Part shown: positions 5,136 through 12,685 of the stretch, in pieces
Layout of the letters: the number at the start of each line of letters is the position of its first letter
Numbering within the stretch: the stretch's first letter is position 1
IMG/VR virus record: IMGVR_UViG_3300030419_001957
Span: 1-21,694 of that record
Direction: 5' to 3' (one strand)
Origin: a virus
Length of the DNA: 21,694 nt
Made by a program: the position numbers and the translations under genes
Notes under the pieces: model-generated
Told to the model about the DNA's origin: nothing
The model's database searches: none
What the model saw: the letters and a program-made list of their open reading frames with translations, nothing else

Positions 5136-5155
5136 TTTAATAAAGGAGAAAACAA

Positions 5156-5290
5156 ATGGGATTTTTTGATTCACTTTGGAAAAATTGGGGTAAGAAAGAT
5201 GTTAAAGGTTGGTCTAAAAAAACAACTAAAACAAAACCTGCCTCTAAAGTAAAAAAGACTATAAAGAAAAAAAAGAAAAGTAAAAAATAG
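5156..5290 (+). CDS. 44-aa lysine-rich peptide
   Basis: This short gene has a strong ribosome site (AAAGGAG, 7 nt before the ATG). It encodes 44 residues, 18 of them lysine. It begins with an aromatic amphipathic stretch (MGFFDSLWKNWGKK, Trp 8, 11 and 19) and ends in an almost pure lysine tail. The stop codon supplies part of the next gene's ribosome site. The composition suggests binding to nucleic acid or to anionic membranes. No family is known to me. It lies in the late unit between the nuclease and the PAAR gene. Confidence 0.8.
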   Translation: MGFFDSLWKNWGKKDVKGWSKKTTKTKPASKVKKTIKKKKKSKK

Positions 5291-5301
5291 GAGACTTACT
5301 A

Positions 5302-5535
5302 ATGGCTAAGAAAACTAGTAAAATTGCTAAATCGGTTAAAAGTGCGGTTAAAAAAGTTCTTCCGAAAAAGGCAGTTAAAAAAGAAGTTAAAAAGGCAGCA
5401 GATCCTGATTGGAAAAAATATTTCAAAGAAGTTAAAGAAGTTGGTGATAGAATTGAAATTAAATCACACAATGGTAGAACAATGGACTTCAAAGATATGG
5501 ATTCTGCAATAAGTTGGGCAATAGATAATCTGTAA
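5302..5535 (+). CDS. Small protein with histone H1-like lysine tail
   Basis: The 77-residue protein has two parts. Residues 1-33 are a Lys/Ala/Val/Pro-rich tail (KSAVKKVLPKKAVKKEVKKA) like histone H1 or bacterial H1-like tails. Residues 34-77 form a compact acidic-basic domain (DPDWKKYFKEVKEVGDRIEI, then a helix DMDSAISWAIDNL). AGGAG precedes the ATG by about 7 nt. The TAA overlaps the ATG of the PAAR gene by one base (TAATG), linking it to a virion component. DNA binding or packaging is plausible from the tail, but no direct evidence exists here. Confidence 0.8.
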   Translation: MAKKTSKIAKSVKSAVKKVLPKKAVKKEVKKAADPDWKKYFKEVKEVGDRIEIKSHNGRTMDFKDMDSAISWAIDNL

Positions 5536-5813
5536 TGGGTAATAAAGCTCACAGAATGAGTGACGCTAATACAGCTGGAGGAACAATTACTACAATACCT
5601 CAAGATAATGTTTATTGTAATAGTAAATTGCTTGCTGTTGATGGTTCTAAAGGAACAGGACACGGTGTAGGAATACACGCTGTAAATGCTTGGGATACCG
5701 CTAACGGCAGTTCAACGGTGAAATGCAACGGTATTCCTGTTAATAGAGAAGGTGACGCTGATACTTGCACACATCCAAGGACTGGTGGTTCTTCGGATGT
5801 AAATATTGGATAA
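5535..5813 (+). CDS. PAAR-like baseplate spike-tip protein (gp5.4-like)
   Basis: The 92-residue protein has PAAR features: an N-terminal glycine-rich start (KAHRMSDANTAGGTI), a middle with repeated short turns (GHGVGIHAV), NGIPVNREGDADTC, and a closing GGSSDVNIG. H6, H43, H48, C78 and H80 are candidates for the metal site at the cone tip. PAAR proteins cap the trimeric spike of contractile tails (T4 gp5.4) and sharpen it for membrane piercing. The gene lies just before gp25 and gp6, as expected for a baseplate cluster. Translation is coupled to the upstream gene (TAATG). Confidence 0.88.
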   Translation: MGNKAHRMSDANTAGGTITTIPQDNVYCNSKLLAVDGSKGTGHGVGIHAVNAWDTANGSSTVKCNGIPVNREGDADTCTHPRTGGSSDVNIG

Positions 5814-5818
5814 TCCAG

Positions 5819-5826
5819 TATAAATA
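5819..5826 (+). promoter_or_regulatory. T4-type late promoter before gp25
   Basis: Exact TATAAATA followed by G, 18 nt before the gp25 ATG. The predicted start is about 5832, leaving a short leader with AGGGAGA as ribosome site. It likely drives gp25, gp6 and the gp7-like gene. Confidence 0.85.
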
Positions 5827-5844
5827 GTAGTAGGGAGAGATTAA

Positions 5845-6270
5845 ATGTCAAGGTATGACGCTACACAAACAAATGAAAGCACAAGAAGTTCTAGGATTTA
5901 CAAGGACTTAAATCTTGATTTTTCATATAATACGGTTACTAAAGATGTTAATAAGCTTACAGACATTGAAGCCGTAAAAAGAAGTGTCAAAAACCTTATT
6001 AATTTAAATCATTATGAAAAACCTTTCCATCCCGAAATAGGGTCTAATTTGAGAGCGATGTTATTTGAAAATTTAACGCCTCAAATGAATCATCTTATTT
6101 CAAAACAGATTCATTTATTAATAAAGAATCACGAGCCTAGAGTTCGATTGGTCCAAGTGAATAGTCAACCATCATATGATAGAAATGGTTATATGGCTAC
6201 AATTTCTTTTTATGTATTAAATTATCCTGAACCAGTAGTAGTAGAAAATTTTTTAGAGAGATTAAGATAA
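5845..6270 (+). CDS. 25: Baseplate wedge protein gp25
   Basis: The 141-residue protein matches the gp25-like (lysozyme-fold) baseplate wedge family: IYKDLNLDFSYNTVTKDVNK, then AVKRSVKNLINLNHYEKPFH, then PEIGSNLRAMLFENLTP and a final strand pair ending in ENFLERLR. In T4, gp25 joins the wedge to the inner baseplate and to the first sheath ring and helps trigger contraction. Length is close to T4 gp25 (132). The conserved EKPFHPEIGS segment (58-67) is intact. gp6 starts 2 nt after its stop, the same order as in related phages. Confidence 0.95.
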   Translation: MSRYDATQTNESTRSSRIYKDLNLDFSYNTVTKDVNKLTDIEAVKRSVKNLINLNHYEKPFHPEIGSNLRAMLFENLTPQMNHLISKQIHLLIKNHEPRVRLVQVNSQPSYDRNGYMATISFYVLNYPEPVVVENFLERLR

Positions 6271-6271
6271 A

Positions 6272-8134
6272 ATGGCAACAAAGTTAGATATATCACAATT
6301 AGATTTTGATAGTATTAAAGCAAATTTAAAAGCATACCTTTCAAATCAAACAGAATTTAGAGATTATGATTTTGAGGGTTCAGGTATGTCCGTTCTCCTA
6401 GATTTACTTGCTTATAATACTCACTATCTCGGTTATAATGCTAATATGTTGGCCAATGAAATGTTTATGGATAGTGCTGATATGCGCTCAAGTGTGGTTT
6501 CATTAGCAAAGGCAGTTGGTTATACACCAACAAGTTCTAAATCAGCAACAGCAACTATTAATGTTGTAGTTGGTGACGCTACTGGTTCTACTTTAACAAT
6601 GACAAGAGGAACAAAATTTACAACTACATTAAATAGTCAATCTTATACTTTTGTTAATAATGCTGATGTGAGTATTCAACCTGTTGATGGTGTTTATACA
6701 TTTAGCAATTTAAAAATTTATGAAGGAACATTAATAACATACAAATATACGGTTGATACTACGGATACTGAGCAACGATTTGTTATTCCTAGTGTTAGTG
6801 CTGATACATCTACATTAACGGTCCAAATCCAAAATTCTGCTTCAGATTCAACAACTAACACTTATACAAAAGCAGCAGGTATTACAGAATTAACAAGTAC
6901 CTCTAAATCTTATTTTTTACAAGAAATTGAAAATGGAAAATTTGAAGTTTATTTTGGTGATGGTGTTTTAGGTAAAGCAGTTGAAGATGGTAATATAATT
7001 ATTTTAAAATATATTGTCACTAATAGAAATGCTGCTAATGGTGCAACAACTTTTGCTTTGTCAGGAAATATTGGTGGATTTTCAGATACAACAATAACAA
7101 CGGTTGGTAATGCAAGTGGCGGAACAGGACCAGAAAGTATTACTTCTATAAAATACAATGCACCAAGAGATTATTCTGCTCAAGATAGAGCGGTTACATC
7201 AGACGATTATAAAACTAGAGTGAAAGCTTTATATGCAAATGCTGACGCTGTTCAAGTGTGGGGTGGGGAAGACCATTCAACACCTAATTATGGAAAAGTT
7301 TATATTTCTATTAAAGCAAAGTCAGGTGCAAACTTAACAACAGCAACTAAAAATTCTATTGTGACAGATTTAGGAAGATATTCAGTTGCTTCGGTGACAC
7401 CAATAATTGTGGATCCAGAAACAACTTATTTAACACTTAATAGTAATTTTAAATATAATTCTTCTTTAACCACAAAGGATGTTACCACACTTCAAACAAA
7501 TATTTTAACTACTATTTCAAATTATAGTGTAGATACACTACAAAATTTTACTGGTGTTTTTAGACATTCAGAATTAAGTAAAAAGATTGATGATACTGAT
7601 ACATCCGTTTTATCAAATATAACTACGGTTAAATTGTATAAGTATTTCACACCGACTTTAAATTCTGCATTAAAATATACAATTTCATATAATAATAAAT
7701 TTTATAACCCACATAGCGGTCATAATGCAAGTGGCGGTGGTATTGTTTCTTCAACTGGATTTAAAATTAATGATGATAGTTCTGCAAATGAACATTTCCT
7801 TGATGATGATGGTGAAGGAAATATCCGTGCATATTATTTAAGTGGCACAACAAGAGTCTATACAAGTTCAACTTATGGTACAATTGATTATACTAATGGA
7901 GAAATTGTTTTAACATCGGCTCATTTAACAAGTATTTCAAATGTTGATGGTGCAACTAGCACAAAAGTAAGAGTGTTTGTAATACCAAATTCTAATGATA
8001 TTGTGCCTGTAAGAAATCAAATTTTAGAAATAGATACAACTAACTCAACGGTTACTGGTGAAGTAGATACAATAGCAAGTGGCTCTGCTCAGGCAGGAAC
8101 ATCATACACAACTAGTAGCAGTTATTCATCATAA
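6272..8134 (+). CDS. 6: Baseplate wedge protein gp6 (gpJ-like)
   Basis: At 620 residues it is close to T4 gp6 (660). The N-terminus (LDFDSIKANLKAYLSNQTEF, then DYDFEGSGMSVLLDLLAYNT, then GYNANMLANEMFMDSADMRS) is typical of the baseplate_J/gp6 family. The middle (GKFEVYFGDGVLGK, about 220-240) and the DDYKTRVKALYANADAV section (about 310-325) are also family marks. gp6 forms the inner iris ring of the baseplate that holds the wedges together. The C-terminal 100 residues are Ser/Thr-rich and end in a low-complexity SYTTSSSYSS-like tail, probably phage-specific. The ribosome site is weak, so translation is probably coupled to gp25. Confidence 0.95.
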   Translation: MATKLDISQLDFDSIKANLKAYLSNQTEFRDYDFEGSGMSVLLDLLAYNTHYLGYNANMLANEMFMDSADMRSSVVSLAKAVGYTPTSSKSATATINVVVGDATGSTLTMTRGTKFTTTLNSQSYTFVNNADVSIQPVDGVYTFSNLKIYEGTLITYKYTVDTTDTEQRFVIPSVSADTSTLTVQIQNSASDSTTNTYTKAAGITELTSTSKSYFLQEIENGKFEVYFGDGVLGKAVEDGNIIILKYIVTNRNAANGATTFALSGNIGGFSDTTITTVGNASGGTGPESITSIKYNAPRDYSAQDRAVTSDDYKTRVKALYANADAVQVWGGEDHSTPNYGKVYISIKAKSGANLTTATKNSIVTDLGRYSVASVTPIIVDPETTYLTLNSNFKYNSSLTTKDVTTLQTNILTTISNYSVDTLQNFTGVFRHSELSKKIDDTDTSVLSNITTVKLYKYFTPTLNSALKYTISYNNKFYNPHSGHNASGGGIVSSTGFKINDDSSANEHFLDDDGEGNIRAYYLSGTTRVYTSSTYGTIDYTNGEIVLTSAHLTSISNVDGATSTKVRVFVIPNSNDIVPVRNQILEIDTTNSTVTGEVDTIASGSAQAGTSYTTSSSYSS

Positions 8135-8143
8135 TGGATAACC

Positions 8144-11100
8144 ATGGCAACTTATAAAAAGACAAACAAAAGAAAACTATCCTCCCTAGTCAAACAGCAG
8201 GCTCCTGAATTTGTTTTAGCGGACCATCCAAAGTTTTTAGAGTTCATTAAACATTATTACTTGTTTATGGAATCTGCTGAATTGCAATTAGACACAATTA
8301 CTGCAATTGACCAAATTTTATTAGAAACAGAAACCGATACAGAAAGTTTCCTTTTATTAGATGGTACGGATGTTAATAAAAGTGATACAGGCTCAAAAAT
8401 AGTTCAAGAAGAAAATACTTTTGGTTCTTCATTTCAAAAAGACGAAACAATTACTGGCGGAACATCAGGTGCAACAGCAACCGTTTTAGCTGAAGATATT
8501 AATGGCAATTCAAGATTGTTTATTTCTGCAAATAATGGATTTATTACTGGTGAAACAATTACTGGCGGAACATCAGGTGCAACAGCAAAAGTTTCCAAGT
8601 ATAGAGCTAATCCTGTAGAGAATATCCAACAACTTACAAATTATTCTGACCCTGACCATACGATTGAAGATTTCCTTACACAAATGAGGAATGAATTTTT
8701 ACAAACAATTCCAAAAGATACAGATGATTCGTTAGATAATAGAAAATTAATTAAAAATATTAAATCACTTTATAGAGCAAAAGGAACAGCAAGAGGACAT
8801 AAAACATTTTTCAGAATGTTGTTAAATGAAAGTGCTGATGTATATTTACCAACAAAAGATATGCTTCGGGTTTCTGATGGAAATTGGTCCAGCGATACTT
8901 TTATTCGTTGCACACAAACAGCTGCTCAATCAGTAGATGACCCAAATGAATTAATTGGTCAAGAAGTTTCACAAGCAAATGACCCTTCGGATGATGATAT
9001 TAATTTAGCAACAGCAATTGTAGAAAATGTTACCAAGTTTCAAGAAGGTGCAGTTGAGGTTATTGAAATTGCAATTAATAAGGATACAACAACAGGAACT
9101 TTTGTAAGGGGTGAAGTTTTAAGTGGTGTAAGTAATGCTGATTCAACTCGTAAAGTAAAATTAACTATTGCTTCTGTTCCTTCATCTACAACAATTACAA
9201 ATGATGGAAATACATTAACCGTTGGTGATGAAGCAACAATTAGTGGCGGTGCAGGTTCAGGTGCTCGTGTTCAAGTTGGAGATATTAAAGAAGGTGGCGT
9301 TGATGAGGTTATTGTTAATGCTGCTGGAACAGCATATGCTGCTGGCGATACATTAACATTTAGTTCAGGAACTGCTGAGGCAAAAGTTTCAGTTGTTGGT
9401 GGTGGATTTGCTCCTGAAACTGGTAGTTTAGCAGTTCATACAGAATTAGAAACAGGAACAATAGATAATGGTGGAACAGGTGATTTACTTTTAGAAACGG
9501 CTGTTGATGGTGGTGCAGGAGGAAAACTTTTAGATGAAAGCACGGTTGACCAACTATTAAGAAGTGAAATACAATTAGAAGATGATAGTGGACAATTATT
9601 ATCTGAATCAGATGAAAGCACATCAGCAACAAGGTCATATATTTTATTACAAGATTCTGCTGTAGATTTACCTTATGATATGGAAGCAACTGACCATATT
9701 GTTTTAGAGGATGCTACAACAAGAAATGACCCTTATGATGGAAATAAAATTGTTCAAGAAATAGGAAATCATAACGGTGAAATTACGGATGTTAGAATGA
9801 TTGCAAGTGGGTCTGGTTATACAACTTTACCAACAGCAACAATTTCTGGCGATAGATATATTGAATTACAGGATGCAACCGATGATGGTAACGATGGTGC
9901 AGGTCGTATTGAATTAGAGGCAGGTGGTTTATTAGTAGATGAAGCTGCATTTCCTGGTTCGAGTGGTACCGTAATACCTTTTGGTGCAGAAATAGGTGCT
10001 GCTACATCATTAAAAATTATTGAACATGGAATTAATTATACATCAGCGCCAACTTTGGCATTTCCAAAATATGCGGTTCTTAAATCTGCTTCAGGTAGTA
10101 TAAGTGCTGATGAAACATTTACAAGTAATGTAAGTGGTGCAACTGGTACGGTAACATCTTATTCAGCTCCTCTTTTAAAATATACAGCAACAACAGATGA
10201 ATTAGAAGTTGGAGATACGGTTACATTTTCTGGAAGCACAACAGCGGTTGTAGCAAAAGCAGATACATTAACAGCAACAACAGCAATTGATACAAAGGTT
10301 ACTACATCAGGAAAATATATTAATCAAGATGGATGGATTTCTGAAAGTTCTAAAAAAGTTCAAGATAGTTTATATTATCAAGATTATTCTTATGTAATAA
10401 AGGTTGGTGAAAGTATTACTAAATGGAGAGATTCATTTAAACGAGCTATGCACCCATCTGGTTTCTATGTGACTGGAGAGGTTAATATTGCAACACAAGT
10501 ATCGGCTCAAATATCAACTCCAGTATCAGGAATTACATCTGGCGTTTCTGATAGTCCAATCTTTAGTGTTGTTAATACTTTATTCCAGACAATCTTCGGA
10601 AGACGATTAGGAACAACTACTGACGGAACTACTAAACGAACATCTTTACAAGTTAGAACAGGTGAAGATGGAGATATGACAACGGCAACTCATACAGCAC
10701 CGTTCTCAGCGTCAACTAGAGATTTAGATTTAAAACAAGAAATTCAATTAAAAATGCAGGCTGGTTCTAGGTCAATAGGATTGACGGCAAGAGGAACTTC
10801 TGTAAATCAAGGGTATGCATATGTTGGTCCTAGTTTTAAAACAATCAATAAATTTGCTCTTTCTGCATATGTTCCAACAGACGGAATTCAATTAGAAAAA
10901 GGAACTCAAGCAGGTAAGGGTGAAATTGAATTGGAACACGGAACAAGTCAAGGATTACTACAATTAGAAGAAGGCGAATCTTTCCCAACTCAACAAACTG
11001 ATTGGGATACTTTAAGATTTATAGGTACAGGTAGCACAAGTGTAGATGGTGAAACCGTAAGATTTGGGGATATTGAAGGTTCTTTATCAACTGATAGGAT

Positions 11101-11149
11101 GAAAACAAATTTAGCATTTCCATGCGAGGTTACCTCAACACCTACATAA
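8144..11149 (+). CDS. 7: gp7-like baseplate wedge initiator with repeat insertions
   Basis: The 1001-residue protein carries the blocks typical of the C-terminal part of T4 gp7. The N-terminus has LVKQQAPEFVLADHPKFLEF and IKHYYLFMES. At about 195-235 come LDNRKLIKNIKSLYRAKGTA and the FFRMLLNE block, then the MLRVSDGNWS motif. At about 740-782 come LYYQDYSYVIKVGESITKWR and the MHPSGFY motif, comparable to the T4 VHPVGF segment. Between these lie about 500 residues of Gly/Thr/Asp-rich beta sequence, including recurring short acidic LE motifs. Two 36-residue GETITGGTSGATA units lie at about 100-150. T4's long N-terminal region is missing while total length is similar. In T4, gp7 nucleates wedge assembly. 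The gp7 name rests on motif order and position between gp6 and gp8. Confidence 0.8.
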   Translation: MATYKKTNKRKLSSLVKQQAPEFVLADHPKFLEFIKHYYLFMESAELQLDTITAIDQILLETETDTESFLLLDGTDVNKSDTGSKIVQEENTFGSSFQKDETITGGTSGATATVLAEDINGNSRLFISANNGFITGETITGGTSGATAKVSKYRANPVENIQQLTNYSDPDHTIEDFLTQMRNEFLQTIPKDTDDSLDNRKLIKNIKSLYRAKGTARGHKTFFRMLLNESADVYLPTKDMLRVSDGNWSSDTFIRCTQTAAQSVDDPNELIGQEVSQANDPSDDDINLATAIVENVTKFQEGAVEVIEIAINKDTTTGTFVRGEVLSGVSNADSTRKVKLTIASVPSSTTITNDGNTLTVGDEATISGGAGSGARVQVGDIKEGGVDEVIVNAAGTAYAAGDTLTFSSGTAEAKVSVVGGGFAPETGSLAVHTELETGTIDNGGTGDLLLETAVDGGAGGKLLDESTVDQLLRSEIQLEDDSGQLLSESDESTSATRSYILLQDSAVDLPYDMEATDHIVLEDATTRNDPYDGNKIVQEIGNHNGEITDVRMIASGSGYTTLPTATISGDRYIELQDATDDGNDGAGRIELEAGGLLVDEAAFPGSSGTVIPFGAEIGAATSLKIIEHGINYTSAPTLAFPKYAVLKSASGSISADETFTSNVSGATGTVTSYSAPLLKYTATTDELEVGDTVTFSGSTTAVVAKADTLTATTAIDTKVTTSGKYINQDGWISESSKKVQDSLYYQDYSYVIKVGESITKWRDSFKRAMHPSGFYVTGEVNIATQVSAQISTPVSGITSGVSDSPIFSVVNTLFQTIFGRRLGTTTDGTTKRTSLQVRTGEDGDMTTATHTAPFSASTRDLDLKQEIQLKMQAGSRSIGLTARGTSVNQGYAYVGPSFKTINKFALSAYVPTDGIQLEKGTQAGKGEIELEHGTSQGLLQLEEGESFPTQQTDWDTLRFIGTGSTSVDGETVRFGDIEGSLSTDRMKTNLAFPCEVTSTPT
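8444..8588 (+). repeat. Identical 37-bp repeat pair encoding ITGGTSGATA units
   Basis: A 37-bp segment at 8444-8480 (starting GAAACAATTACTGGCGGAAC) recurs without change at 8552-8588, offset 108 bp (36 codons, in frame). The first 17 bp recur at 14504-14520 in the 2042-residue gene. Confidence 0.9.
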
Positions 11150-11153
11150 TGTT

Positions 11154-11172
11154 TATAAATAGTTTATAAATA
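11154..11172 (+). promoter_or_regulatory. Tandem T4-type late promoters before gp8
   Basis: Two exact TATAAATA octamers, at 11154-11161 and 11165-11172, lie 11 bp apart, about one helical turn. Predicted starts are about 11167 and 11178. The second falls inside AAGGAG (11175-11180), so only the first transcript would keep the whole Shine-Dalgarno. The gp8 ATG is 37 nt beyond that AAGGAG. Confidence 0.85.
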
Positions 11173-11217
11173 ATAAGGAGAAACATTAAAAAACTCTAAA
11201 TTAATGGGATTAAAACA

Positions 11218-12672
11218 ATGGCAGCAATAATAACAAACAAATTCAGGATAAATAATGCTGAGCAGTTCTACGAATCATTTTCGGAATCTGCAAAAACGAC
11301 ATATTATTTATTCATAGGTCGACCACACGCTTGGGCGACTGACGCCGATCCCCAAGGACAATCAATAAATGAAGGAACTGATACAGCTCCTCCTACACCT
11401 AATGATGATATGGGTGCAGAATTTTATTCTTGGGATGATATGATTGGCTTAAAACTAATAGCTTCAACTGATGTATCATATGTAATACCTAGAAGGGACT
11501 GGACTACAGGAACCGTTTATGATTATTACAGACACGATATTTCATCAGGAACAACTTCAACTAGTGGTGCAACAAATTTATTTGACGCTACTTATTTTGT
11601 AATTAACAGCAACAATGATGTTTATAAATGTATATGGAATAATAGTGGGGCCGCTTCAACAACTGAACCGACTTCAACTTCAAGTGCTATACATTCAACT
11701 GCTGATAGTTATAAATGGAAATATATGTATTCATTAACTGCTTCTGAAGCAATTAATTTCAAATCAACAGATTTCCACCATGTTTCTACTGACTCTACCG
11801 TTTCTGCTGCTGCCGTAGATGGTGCGTTAGATACAATAGTGGTTACAGCTGGTGGTTCAAGTTTTAATACATCTTCAGGTTCAACAATTAGTGCAATCCC
11901 AATTCGTGGTGATGGTTCTGGCGGAGTATGTTCGGTAACAATTTCTGGTGGTGCTGTTGCTACTGCAACGGTTACAACTGCAGGAACAGGATATACTTTT
12001 GCATATATTAGGGATGCTGATATCATCGCTGCTACAAATGCTGGTGGTGCTGGTTCGGGTTCAAACTTAACGGTTATTATTCCACCAAAAGGTGGTCACG
12101 GTAAAGATGCCGTAAAAGAATTAGGCGGATATTATGTAATGTTAAATAAATCACTTGTTGGTTTAGAAGGAACATCCGACATAACCGTATCAAATGATTT
12201 TAGAAGAATTGGTTTAGTAAGAGATTGTACCAACTATGGAACATCAACCGTTTCAACAGCTTCAACTTTAAGAGCTGTGAAAGTGGTTCACGGTTCTGCT
12301 TCGTCAGGAACATTTACCGTAGATGAAGAAATTAATCAAGCATCCACAGGCGCTGTTGGTAAAGTAGTAGAGTGGGATTCAACAAACAAATTACTTCATT
12401 ATGTTCAAACTAGATTCCCGGATGTAGGGACAGATAGTAATGGTAATTTAACAGCATTTTCTGGTACAAATACTATAACAGGTCAAAGTTCAAGTGCAAC
12501 TTTAACACCTGCTTCTAGTTCGGGTACCACTAATGGTGTTGCAACAACTTCGGGTTATGCAAATCCGGAAGTTCAACCAGATTCAGGAGATATAATTTAT
12601 ATCGAACAAAGAAGTCCTATAACAAGGGCGGCTGACCAAACAGAAAATATAAAATTGATTATTGAATTTTAA
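11218..12672 (+). CDS. 8: Baseplate wedge protein gp8
   Basis: The 484-residue protein matches T4 gp8 at both ends: an N-terminal ITNKFRINNAEQFYESF, the VIPRRDW motif (about 93-99), YKWKYMYSLT (about 165-174), and a C-terminus DIIYIEQRSPITRAADQTEN that aligns with T4's IYMENRPPI..DQTE ending. T4 gp8 is 334 residues. The extra 150 are Gly/Ser/Thr-rich beta sequence in the middle (about 190-290, 350-450). gp8 forms part of the peripheral wedge with gp7 and gp10. The start has no nearby Shine-Dalgarno: the AAGGAG is 37 nt upstream. An 8-codon frame (11204-11230) overlaps the start. Confidence 0.92.
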   Translation: MAAIITNKFRINNAEQFYESFSESAKTTYYLFIGRPHAWATDADPQGQSINEGTDTAPPTPNDDMGAEFYSWDDMIGLKLIASTDVSYVIPRRDWTTGTVYDYYRHDISSGTTSTSGATNLFDATYFVINSNNDVYKCIWNNSGAASTTEPTSTSSAIHSTADSYKWKYMYSLTASEAINFKSTDFHHVSTDSTVSAAAVDGALDTIVVTAGGSSFNTSSGSTISAIPIRGDGSGGVCSVTISGGAVATATVTTAGTGYTFAYIRDADIIAATNAGGAGSGSNLTVIIPPKGGHGKDAVKELGGYYVMLNKSLVGLEGTSDITVSNDFRRIGLVRDCTNYGTSTVSTASTLRAVKVVHGSASSGTFTVDEEINQASTGAVGKVVEWDSTNKLLHYVQTRFPDVGTDSNGNLTAFSGTNTITGQSSSATLTPASSSGTTNGVATTSGYANPEVQPDSGDIIYIEQRSPITRAADQTENIKLIIEF

Positions 12673-12685
12673 ATAGAGGAAAATA

